A stretch of DNA of 64,000 bases. Origin: Piezodorus guildinii (taxonomy: Eukaryota; Arthropoda; Insecta; Hemiptera; Pentatomidae). The notes beneath the pieces were generated by a model. The model was not told the origin of the DNA. It saw only the letters and a program-made list of their open reading frames with translations, and did not search any database. Positions 1 to 8,404 of this stretch are shown piece after piece; the stretch's first letter is position 1; each line of letters begins with the position of its first letter. The position numbers were made by a program, and so were the translations under genes. The stretch lies in contig CM041292.1 of NCBI GenBank assembly GCA_023052935.1, forward strand, positions 109,727,147 through 109,791,146, in the 5' to 3' direction.

Positions 1-748
1 GCATTTGTCGTCTTGTGGTTTGTTGGAGCGTTTGAAGTATTGTTTTGTTTGTCCGTGTTCAGTCAGAAATTGTGGCCAATCCTAAAGAAATAATTTTAAT
101 TCATAATGACTCGGCCTCTAGTCGAGATATGCGATGTCCAAAGTACTATAAAGTAGGTGAAAATATTTTTAAATTTAAATAAATATTAAAATTAATATCT
201 AAATTAAAATATAACTTTTAAAATATGTTTTGACATACTCAGTATAAGCCGACGACACTGCTGATGAAGCAGTAGAAACTGATTTTATGTAAAATGTTTA
301 TGCATGATAGATTAGTCTCTTTAAAATAAAAATACTATAAATCAAATAAGCTAACTAAAATTGAAAAAAAAAATATATATATGTATATTATTATCATAAG
401 AAAGAATATTTTTTTCAGAAACTTGAAAATAACAATAAAAGCGAAACGTTGTGAATTTTTATTTAAAATTATTTCTTTTTCATTTGGCCAAAAATATAAC
501 TTACCATTATTAAACTAAAAAAAGTAGAATCATGATGAGAATAAAAATTGAGAATTAAGGTATAACGGATAATGCGTACAATAATCTTCGTGAAAATATA
601 TGTCCAAATCGATAGATGATGGCGAATCGTATGGTAAAAAGGAAATAAATATTGGCAATAATAATACTAGGCTGCCAGAATAAAATTTTGAATAAATTAC
701 TTATCCAGTGAGTTTTAAAGATTTTCGTCGTTTAAAAATACGTGGATT
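1..748. other. AT-rich non-coding sequence
   Basis: Very AT-rich sequence with scattered A and T runs. No reading frame, RNA gene or recognisable repeat was seen. It may be intergenic or intronic. Confidence 0.5.
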
Positions 749-759
749 ATTCATTTAAT

Positions 760-991
760 ATCTGTGGCGGTCGTGACATACCAGGTAACTCGAGTTATAT
801 CAAAAATGAGTTAACTTCACGTATCGCTCCCCCCAGACCTTCTCTAACGTCTGTTAAATTGGTTAAAGAAATTTTAGGTGGAAAGAAAGCTGTAATTAAT
901 AACTTTACTTTGGTATTACATAAAACTTTAAGTCGCACACCTGTAAAATGAAAGATTTTGACTTAACCACTTATTCACGACCGCCACAGAT
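760..991. mobile_element. Small inverted-repeat element (MITE-like)
   Basis: The segment begins ATCTGTGGCGGTCGTGA and ends with its exact reverse complement, giving 17-bp terminal inverted repeats. The match extends three bases outward on each side. The flanks read ATTCATTTAAT (749-759) and ATTCAATTAAT (992-1002), which is 10 of 11 identical and could be a target-site duplication. A 232-bp non-coding body with such ends fits a MITE. An 11-bp duplication would suit a Mutator-like superfamily, but AT-rich flanks can match by chance. A 69-codon frame overlapping it has no recognisable domain. Confidence 0.6.
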
Positions 992-1270
992 ATTCAATTA
1001 ATGCTTTTAGTTTTAGATACATTTCTTAAACGATGCAAATGAACAAATATATTTTCTGTAATCGAATAGTTTACTTCAATAAAAGTCCTTAATGCCAAGC
1101 AGCTACTGATTAAGTTAATTCCAAGTGAAGTGTGTCCTAGAGTTAGTTAGCTAATCGAAATCCAGTTAGTGTTAGTGATCTCAACTGAAAGCGTGTAAAG
1201 TTAGATTTGTAATGCTCGCACTTTCCAAGTGTGCTTCAGCGGCCTCCTTCAATTACTTCTTCTAGTTACT

Positions 1271-1289
1271 CTCTCTCTCTCTCTCTCTC
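1271..1289. repeat. (CT)n microsatellite
   Basis: Short run of CT dinucleotides in a pyrimidine-rich stretch 30 bases upstream of the small frame at 1319. Confidence 0.7.
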
Positions 1290-1318
1290 ACTCTTTCTCA
1301 ATTACTCCAAAAAACAAA

Positions 1319-1384
1319 ATGGTGCGCTCAGATAAAGAGGCGCTACAAGCCAGTGATGAAGAAGAATCAGGAGTCTATAACTGA
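1319..1384 (+). CDS. Possible 21-codon small ORF or first exon, unrecognised
   Basis: An ATG in a good insect-type start context (CAAAATGG) opens a 21-residue frame beginning MVRSDKEALQ, with an acidic DEEE cluster, and ends at TGA. The preceding ~150 bases are less AT-rich than the surroundings and pyrimidine-rich, as in some 5' UTRs. No family is recognised. No good GT splice donor falls before the stop, so I cannot show that it continues into another exon. It may be chance. Confidence 0.15.
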   Translation: MVRSDKEALQASDEEESGVYN

Positions 1385-2801
1385 TATGTTATGGTCCAAC
1401 TTACGTCTTGCGAATTGTCACCTTGAAATAGACTCCGTAGAAAGTATTCCCGGACACGTCACGGTTTCATTCTTACTTTCTCCGATCGCTTTGTTTGAAT
1501 ACCGGTGGTATTGTTTGTGATTTCGTCTTTATGAGGATTGTCTGCTTTCAAAACAGAATCCTACGTGTCTTGCGAATTTCCGCAATAATGTATTATTTTA
1601 TTTTGATTGTTCTCTTTATATTCATTTAGAACTTAATAGGCAACTTCTTGCATAACAAATGAATAAGAACGATGTTTGAATAAAACAAAGCTTCCATCTC
1701 ACTTTGAAACGTTTGTATAAATTTTACATTCTAGTGATTCCATTGAAGTTTTAATTGACAAGATCCTTCTGGACGTTAACCTAGCAACTGGACGTTGTAT
1801 TTTCCTATGCACCTAATCGGATTTTGTATAGTCAATATTCATCAACCATTTGTTGTTTTTACAATTCGCTAACTTGTGTGCATTGCATTCCGCATTGTTT
1901 TGCAGCAGTTTTGAATCGAATTTAATATTTTACATTTCTTTACCTTTGCAGGAGAAACACGTTGTGGGAATAATGTTTAAACAATGGTCGGAGAACAACT
2001 ATTTAAACATAATCCAAGCACAATATTTTCAAAGAAGTTTTTTTGCTTAGGAAGGATTTTTCATATTTTCGTCCTCGATAAAAATGATTAATTATACACA
2101 AAAATAAGAACCATCCAGATAAGAGAGTCCCTATGTCAAACAAACAATACTTAAATATCTGAGGTTTCCTCGTTATCCATTCTATTTGTATTAAATGACT
2201 GATAAAAAGTTCTTCTCAATAAAACTATTTGTCGAATATTCTTAGAATTCCAATTTGGATCTGCTGCTCAACTTCGCTGAGTTGCTATCATTACACAGCA
2301 TACCGCATCAATCCCGAAGACAATCTTAAAGAAAAAAAAATAGAGAGAGATTCTGCCAAATAGGAAATACATATATTTTACTAATTTTGAATTCGATCAT
2401 GGACATCTGAAAGTCCAGACCAGCCTCAATATAAATGGTCATGCAGGATTCCCAGTGAGTCCAAGATAGTCTCCTATCCTATAGAGACGAGTTCATAGTT
2501 CTCTAAAAATAATCCAGTGGCTACTGGGATGGTCCCCTGCTTCCGAACCAAAGTCCCACGACTTTAAATTCCCTTTGCGTAGCATAAATAAAATTTAACA
2601 CTCTGCATAACATATCATATTTGTATTGTATTTTGTGTAGTATTACAACCAGAAGGTATGAAAAAACTGCATAACGTTGTACGTACGACACTTATTTTCC
2701 TTTTTGGAGGGTTCGACTTCTTAACCTTCTAGAAAATTTTCTTTTCTTTAACTTTTTACCAACTATTTTTCTGTGCTTGCTCATCAAGCAGATATATTTG
2801 A
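1385..2801. other. No gene recognised
   Basis: AT-rich DNA with moderate-complexity islands near 1380-1560 and 2400-2580. A 66-codon frame at 1850-2050 has no recognisable domain. No repeats were recognised here. Confidence 0.4.
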
Positions 2802-2990
2802 GTTTTTCTGATGAAAACAGACTTGGACATACTCACAGTTTCAGACACAGCCACAGAATATTATAAAAGATTTCATGACAGACTGACTTACAACATGAAC
2901 CCATCGGCCCAAACACTTAAATCCTACACGAATCCGTACAACCCACCTCGACGACTTTTGAGGCGGTGGCCTAGAGATGCCTTGCTTTAA
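2802..2990 (+). pseudogene. C-terminal remnant of a jockey-type LINE reverse transcriptase
   Basis: A frame of about 63 codons ends at TAA in a peptide with ATEYYKRFHDRLTYNMN followed by PPRRLLRRWPRDALL. This is the usual C-terminal pattern of insect jockey-clade reverse transcriptases: a helical tail, then an Arg/Trp-rich end. The jockey-type copy ending at 61537 closes with the closely similar PPRCLQRRWPRDLLV, so both belong to one family. Everything upstream, including the polymerase domain, is missing, and the family's 3' UTR does not follow. The 5' end of the next LINE appears to abut the stop codon, so that insertion may have displaced the rest. The call rests on motif resemblance only. 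Confidence 0.55.
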
Positions 2991-3115
2991 CCGACTTTCG
3001 GAGTCTAATCCTATCGTTATTCCTATAAACACGCGATACAGTTTCGTATTATTGCCACTATTTTTGTTTTTGTTATTTTCTACTTCAGTATTATTTAAAT
3101 AATTACAAGGAAAAA

Positions 3116-4033
3116 ATGGCTAATTGCAAATTATGCTGTAAATCTGTCGGAAGAGACGAAAAAGCGAAAGTGATCTGCACAGTTTGTCAAAATATTTATC
3201 ACACAAAATGTATAAAACTCGAAATAACCGACCCAGAGGCGTATAAAAAGTGGATATGCCTCGATTGTGAATCGACTTCGCGATTAACGCCATCCAACGA
3301 GCCTGCTACGATGATCAACCTGTTAATGGCGCTCACCGAGGAGGTTAAAGAGATGAAGGCTCGGCTTCGAGGTATCGATGAGTTAAAAGATATCAAACAA
3401 ACCCTCGAAAAACAGTCCGAACTCTCCTTTGAAAATATGGAGAGGCTTCAAAAAATCGAAAACCTACTTGAAGAGCAAAAAAAACAAGTAGAGAGGTTAA
3501 CTTTAGAAAATAATTCGTTAAAAGAAAAAATTTTCGTTTTGGAAAACCGCCTAAATACCTCGGAACAAAACCAATTAAAAAACACAATCGAAATTAGAGG
3601 GATCCCGGAAAAGCCGGGTGAGACCGTCACTGCCACCATAGTCGGCGTCGGCGCAGCACTGGGCGTGAAGCTGGGCCCGGAAGATCTGGACCACGCTGTA
3701 CGCCTCAGGCCCAAGGAAGCAGAAGCCCCGGGGACCATCATCGCGCGGTTTGTCCGGCAAGCGGTGAAAGATGACTTGATTCGGCAGAGAAGAATTAAAA
3801 GGGATCTTTCTACGCGCCATCTGGGCTGGAACGGAAATAACAACCATCCTATCTACCTTAGCGAGGCGATGACACCCACTAACAGGCATCTTTACTGGCT
3901 GGCCAGGCAGAAAAAGGTGTCGTCCAAAATTAAGTATGTATGGTTTAGTGGGGGGCGTGTCAGATGTAGGAAGTCCGATGGTTATCCGGCGGTAATTGTA
4001 AATAAACCGTCCGACTTAGATATATTCATTTGA
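3116..4033 (+). CDS. LINE ORF1 protein: PHD finger, coiled coil, RNA-binding C-terminal domain
   Basis: A 305-residue ORF1 protein, expected to bind LINE RNA and act as a nucleic-acid chaperone in the ribonucleoprotein. Residues 4-51 carry a C4HC3 zinc-finger pattern: C4, C7, C22, C25, H30, C33, C48 and C51, the spacing of a PHD finger. Residues ~65-155 are rich in Glu, Lys and Leu in heptads, predicting a long coiled coil and probably oligomerisation. Residues ~157-235 (from IEIRGIPE) resemble the RRM-like domain of L1-type ORF1. Residues ~240-300 (YLSEAMTPTNRHLYWLARQ) match the C-terminal domain shared by many insect LINE ORF1 proteins and named after baculovirus FP25K. The start has AAAAATGG context. 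ORF2 follows on the same strand after 1.18 kb. PHD-bearing ORF1 proteins are known in CR1-group LINEs. Domain calls are by eye. Confidence 0.85.
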   Translation: MANCKLCCKSVGRDEKAKVICTVCQNIYHTKCIKLEITDPEAYKKWICLDCESTSRLTPSNEPATMINLLMALTEEVKEMKARLRGIDELKDIKQTLEKQSELSFENMERLQKIENLLEEQKKQVERLTLENNSLKEKIFVLENRLNTSEQNQLKNTIEIRGIPEKPGETVTATIVGVGAALGVKLGPEDLDHAVRLRPKEAEAPGTIIARFVRQAVKDDLIRQRRIKRDLSTRHLGWNGNNNHPIYLSEAMTPTNRHLYWLARQKKVSSKIKYVWFSGGRVRCRKSDGYPAVIVNKPSDLDIFI

Positions 4034-4099
4034 AATCTGATTCCCAGTCACTACAATATTGTAATAACTTTATCATATTCGTTTAAAAAAGATATGATA

Positions 4100-5130
4100 T
4101 TTCTGTTTATTTTTGATTTATTCTGTCTAAAAGGTATAAATGCCATTTATTTTTCAACTTTGATTATTTTTACTTTTTATTTACAGTTTTGTTATAGCTA
4201 TATTTTATTTACACTATTATTTTTCAACTATCGCTATCTAAATGTTTTATTTCCATGTAATTTATTTTTTTCTACAACTTCAAGTAAAAATTTTCATATT
4301 TTCTCACAAATTATAAATGCCATTTATTTCTTAATTTGGATTAATTTTTATCTACAATGTGTTTACGGCTATATTTTATTTACATTATTCTTTTTTAACT
4401 ATGGTTGTCAAATTTTTTTATCTGCGTATAATTTATTTTTTTCCAAAACTTTAAGTCAAAATTTTATTATTTTCTCACTAATTATAAATGCCATTTATTT
4501 TTCAATCTTGATTATTTTTACCTTTTATTTACAGTGTTGTTATAGCTGTATTTTATTTACACTATTATTTTTCAACTATCGCTATCTAATTGTTTTATCT
4601 CCGTATAATTCATTTTATTCTAAAACTTTAAGTCAGAATTTTATTATTTTCTCACAAATTATAAATGTCATTTATTTTTCAATCTTGATTATTTTTACTT
4701 TTTATTTACAGTGTTGCTATAGCTGTATTTTATTTACACTATCATTTTTCAACTATCGCTATCTAATTGTCTTATCTCCATATAATTTATTTTTTTCTAA
4801 AACCTCAAGTAAAAATTTTCATATTTTCCCACAAATTATAAATGCCATTTATTTTTTAATCTGGATTATTTTTTTATTTACAATGTGGTTACGGCTATAT
4901 TTTACTTACGTTATTATTTTTTAACTATGGTTGTCTAAATTTTTTATCTGCGTGTAATTTATTTTTTTACAAAACTTCAAGTAAAAATTTTCATTTTTTC
5001 TCACCAATTATAAATTCCATTTATTTTTTAATTTGGATTACTTTTTATTTACAGTGTTGTTATAAATATATTTTATTTACATTCTTCTTTTTTAACTATC
5101 GTTCTCTATATGTTTTATCTCTTAATATTA
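4100..5130 (+). repeat. Six-copy ~175-bp tandem array between LINE ORF1 and ORF2
   Basis: The landmark TATAAATGCCATTTATTT recurs with small changes at about 4135, 4312, 4483, 4660, 4837 and 5009, with spacings of 177, 171, 177, 177 and 172. Each unit is T-rich on the sense strand and carries TTTATTTACA and TTTAACTATCG-type blocks. Most spacings are multiples of three, which explains a 276-codon frame (4094-4924) rich in Phe, Tyr, Ile and Leu through the array. That frame reads as a by-product, not a third ORF. The array makes the ORF1-ORF2 gap unusually long and may affect ORF2 translation, but nothing here shows that. Confidence 0.9.
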
Positions 5131-5211
5131 CGTACGTCATAATAATTCGCTTAAATCTATTCCTTATTTTCCAATCCTGTCACAATAATTCCAATTCCCA
5201 CCTCCACAGTA

Positions 5212-8013
5212 ATGAATAATATCCTCATCTCCTGTCACGTCAATGCTCAATCCCTCATTGCTCACTACGATGAATTCCAACAGTATTTTACAGACAATTT
5301 TTATCACATTATAGCTATCTCTGAAACTTGGTTGAAACCTTTCATTCCTTCCTCACAAGTATCCCTTACCAATTATTCCTTCCTTCGCCATGATAGATCT
5401 GATCGCAGGGGTGGTGGGGTGGGGCTGTATATACATGACTCTCTCAAGGCCAAAATCCTTCTCCAATCCCCTTCTCCTGATCAACCTCATATTGAGTACC
5501 TCTTTGTGGAAATTACAACTGCCTCATCTCCTCTCCTGTATGGTGTTGTATACCGAGCTCCTCATATTCCTTTCGACAGCCTATTCGAAACATCACTTGT
5601 CCAACTTGTCTCCAGTTACTCCAGCATTATCATCTCCGGAGATTTCAACATTAATATGATTTCAGAATCATCCGATAAATCCTTCTTTCTGAACCTACTG
5701 TTTTCCCTAAATCTATACCTTGTTCCTTACTTTCCCACCCATCATACTCAATTCGCCAACACCTGGCTGGACCTTCACATAACCGACTCATCTCTTAAGG
5801 TCCTTTCATCTTCCCAGCATCCGGTCCCATTTCTCTCATCGCATGACCTCATAGAGATTTCATACAATTTACCAGTAAAATCTTTCTCTCCTAAAGTAGT
5901 CTCCTATCGCAATTTAAACCTCCTTTCTTTCGAATCCCTTCAATCAGATTTGGACTCTCTCGACTGGAATACCATATATTCCTTTCATTCCATCGATACT
6001 ATGGTTTCCACTCTTACCTCAAACCTGAAAACTGTACTAGATACACATGCTCCCCTACAAACCCGAACCTTACGCCGTCCCACTGCTCCTTGGTTGACTC
6101 CCGAACTCAGAGATATGATGAAAAGAAGAGAAGCAGCGAGACGTAAATTTCGCCGTACTCGCTTTCCTGGTGACTATATATGTTTTAAAGTTCTCCGTAA
6201 TGAAACCCAAGAAGCAGTGAGGCGTGCTAAGTCCCTCCACATCCGTAGAGCCCTTTCCGATGCTCCAGATTCTAAATCAAAATGGAAAATACTCCGAAGA
6301 TTATCCCTCCCAGACTCCAGTAGCCGCATTTCCATTCCTGTCACACCAGAGGATCTCAATAATCACTTCGTATCCCTATCTTCTGGCTCATCTTCCACTA
6401 TCGATTTCGAACACCATAAATTCAATCCAGAAAGTTTTTTCTTTTCTCATGTTACATATGACGAATTAATAACAGCTATCCTTAAATCCCATACAAATGA
6501 TTACGGACCAGACAACATTCCAGTAAAATTAATAAAATCCTGTCTTCCAGTCATATTACCGATCCTATATCATATTTACAACTTTTCCTTAGAAAACTCC
6601 ATTTTCCCTGTATCTTGGAAAACCGCCTTAGTTCGGCCACTAAATAAAATTCCTAATCCATCCTTACCATCCGATTTCCGTCCCATTTCTCTACTTTCAA
6701 ACCTTTCCAAACCATTGGAACGCATAGTTCAAAATCAATTATCAAATTTTCTGGAAGAACGTTCCCTTATTAACCCTCTCCAATCCGGCTTCCGACCAGG
6801 CTATTCAACACAATCTGCTCTCCTAAAAATAATCCACGACCTACAATCCGCTATCGAACATCAAAAAATAACCATCCTGATCCTTCTAGACTTTTCCAAA
6901 GCATTTGATACAGTTGACCACAAAATTCTTCTTACCAAACTAAAAAACCTCCCATTATCCAAAAGTGCTTTGAGCTGGTTTAAATCCTTCCTTTCCGACC
7001 GATCACAGTATGTGGTAGTTCCAGGCCAACCTCCATCCAAGACTTTGCCTCTATCCTGTGGTGTTCCTCAAGGTTCATCACTATCTCCCACCCTCTTTGC
7101 CATTTACGTCAATGATCTTCCCCATCATATATATCACTCCCAATACCATATGTATGCAGATGACATCCAAATTTACCTATCCTTTCCTCCTTCGGACCTA
7201 TTACAAGCGACTGAAAAACTTCAAGAAGATCTGAACAGAATTAGTTATTGGGCAGCAGCCAACAAGCTTAAGTTAAATGCAGAGAAGACAAAAGCGATTG
7301 TAATAGGTTCCAATCCCCTCCTTAAAACCCTTTCTCCAATCCCAACACTGTTCCTCAATAAGAATCCAATACAGTTTCACCAAACCGTTAAAAACCTCGG
7401 AATCATCCTAGATCAAACTCTTTCCTGGAAAAACCATGTCTCTGAAATCTCTCGACGCACCATATCCACTTTAAAACTCCTAAATCACCTTCGCCACCTA
7501 CTTCCATTCGAAACCCGTAGGCTTCTTGTTTGTTCCTTATCATTCCCCCACTTTGACTACTGCTGTTCGGTGTATGGGGGTGTCTCTGGAGACCTCGAAG
7601 CAAAAATCAAACGATTATATAACTGCTTCATTCGCTTTATCTTTGGGATATCCAGGGACACTTCTGTTACCAGATTCTACGAAGAGTTGAAGTGGCTTTA
7701 CCCTTCCTACCGTTGTAAATACTTCCTGGCAACCTTCCTCTTCCAAGTTCTCCAATCCCGCCGCCCATCATACATCTCAGATATGTTATCATTCAAATCC
7801 TCCATTCATTCCCGTAACACTCGTTCACGGCCTTCAGACCAGTATATGGCACCTCATCGAACCGCAGCTTTCGACAGATCCTTCCTAATCCGCTCCTCTT
7901 TCGTATGGAATTCCATTCCTTCACATATTCGACATTCTGATACTCTTCAAACCTTCAAATCCCGTCTATTCGATCACTTCCTCTCTATTCAATTTTCAAA
8001 GAATACTAAATAG
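5212..8013 (+). CDS. LINE ORF2: AP endonuclease / reverse transcriptase
   Basis: A 933-residue enzyme that nicks target DNA and copies the element RNA from the nick (target-primed reverse transcription). Residues 1-~220 form an exonuclease-endonuclease-phosphatase domain with the expected landmarks: N11 in HVNAQSL, E38 in SETWL, YRAP near 117, D144 and N146 in GDFN, and H211-D212 in SSHDL. Residues ~440-720 form the reverse transcriptase: the first catalytic Asp is D560 (LDFSKAFDTVDH), then GVPQGSSLSPTLF, and Y648-A649-D650-D651 is the YADD box. The remaining ~210 residues are the usual LINE C-terminal region, with no RNase H motif. The frame is open 57 nt upstream of the first ATG but has no earlier Met. 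No inactivating change was seen. The degraded reverse-strand copy at 37.9-38.7 kb encodes a related C-terminus. Confidence 0.92.
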   Translation: MNNILISCHVNAQSLIAHYDEFQQYFTDNFYHIIAISETWLKPFIPSSQVSLTNYSFLRHDRSDRRGGGVGLYIHDSLKAKILLQSPSPDQPHIEYLFVEITTASSPLLYGVVYRAPHIPFDSLFETSLVQLVSSYSSIIISGDFNINMISESSDKSFFLNLLFSLNLYLVPYFPTHHTQFANTWLDLHITDSSLKVLSSSQHPVPFLSSHDLIEISYNLPVKSFSPKVVSYRNLNLLSFESLQSDLDSLDWNTIYSFHSIDTMVSTLTSNLKTVLDTHAPLQTRTLRRPTAPWLTPELRDMMKRREAARRKFRRTRFPGDYICFKVLRNETQEAVRRAKSLHIRRALSDAPDSKSKWKILRRLSLPDSSSRISIPVTPEDLNNHFVSLSSGSSSTIDFEHHKFNPESFFFSHVTYDELITAILKSHTNDYGPDNIPVKLIKSCLPVILPILYHIYNFSLENSIFPVSWKTALVRPLNKIPNPSLPSDFRPISLLSNLSKPLERIVQNQLSNFLEERSLINPLQSGFRPGYSTQSALLKIIHDLQSAIEHQKITILILLDFSKAFDTVDHKILLTKLKNLPLSKSALSWFKSFLSDRSQYVVVPGQPPSKTLPLSCGVPQGSSLSPTLFAIYVNDLPHHIYHSQYHMYADDIQIYLSFPPSDLLQATEKLQEDLNRISYWAAANKLKLNAEKTKAIVIGSNPLLKTLSPIPTLFLNKNPIQFHQTVKNLGIILDQTLSWKNHVSEISRRTISTLKLLNHLRHLLPFETRRLLVCSLSFPHFDYCCSVYGGVSGDLEAKIKRLYNCFIRFIFGISRDTSVTRFYEELKWLYPSYRCKYFLATFLFQVLQSRRPSYISDMLSFKSSIHSRNTRSRPSDQYMAPHRTAAFDRSFLIRSSFVWNSIPSHIRHSDTLQTFKSRLFDHFLSIQFSKNTK

Positions 8014-8404
8014 ATTTGCCAATTCAATTTAAATTAGTTAAATAAAACATATAGAAACAATTAATTAAATATAATATCTTACATTATGGTGCACTTATAT
8101 ATTTAACTTTATTATTTCATTAATTTTACATCAATACAGTATTGATTAATTAAAATTTTATGTATATGCACATATCTTTCTGTTCTATCTTTTGTCTAGT
8201 TTTGTTATTAATTATTATTATTAGAAGCTACCTTTTAATTTATCACTATTGTTCACTTTTTATTTTATTTTTATTTCTATTATTATTTGTTTGTTTCATG
8301 TTTGTACTCTAAGACACTAAACTTCTTTTTGTATGTTTTGTAAAATTATTCAAAAGGGACTTGTCCCAGAATAAATAAAGAATTTATTATTATTATTATT
8401 ATTT
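8014..8404 (+). other. LINE 3' UTR with terminal hairpin and (TTA)n tail
   Basis: AT-rich 3' UTR. Near its end GGGACTTGTCCC can fold into a short stem, followed by AATAAATAAAG and a run of TTA repeats (about 8378-8402). The hairpin-plus-microsatellite arrangement recurs, with other sequences, at three or four other LINE 3' ends in the window. It is probably the recognition end for the encoded reverse transcriptase. Confidence 0.7.

Larger units (their letters stand above)
2993..8404 (+). mobile_element. Apparently intact two-ORF non-LTR retrotransposon (CR1/jockey superfamily)
   Basis: A LINE of about 5.4 kb with a short 5' UTR, ORF1 (3116-4033), a 1.18-kb spacer holding a tandem array, ORF2 (5212-8013), and a 3' UTR ending in a GGGACTTGTCCC hairpin, AATAAA-like signals and a (TTA)n tail. 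Both ORFs are open with catalytic residues in place, so insertion was probably recent. The 5' boundary is set only by the end of the preceding RT remnant and is uncertain by tens of bases. No target-site duplication is evident. A microsatellite tail without a clear duplication is common for CR1-group LINEs. The exact clade (CR1, Daphne, Kiri, Crack) cannot be fixed without a tree. Confidence 0.8.

Noticed and set aside
3448..3843. Minus-strand frames of 104-131 codons opposite LINE ORF1
   Set aside because: Shadows of the clearly coding plus strand, which has domain structure.
3600..4030. Baculovirus insertion, because the ORF1 C-terminus resembles the domain named after FP25K
   Set aside because: That domain is shared by many insect LINE ORF1 proteins, and the frame sits in a complete LINE. 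No viral neighbours exist.
4094..4924. 276-codon open frame as a third LINE gene
   Set aside because: It runs through a tandem array whose units are mostly multiples of three, and the peptide is a Phe/Tyr/Ile/Leu repeat. The array explains the open frame.
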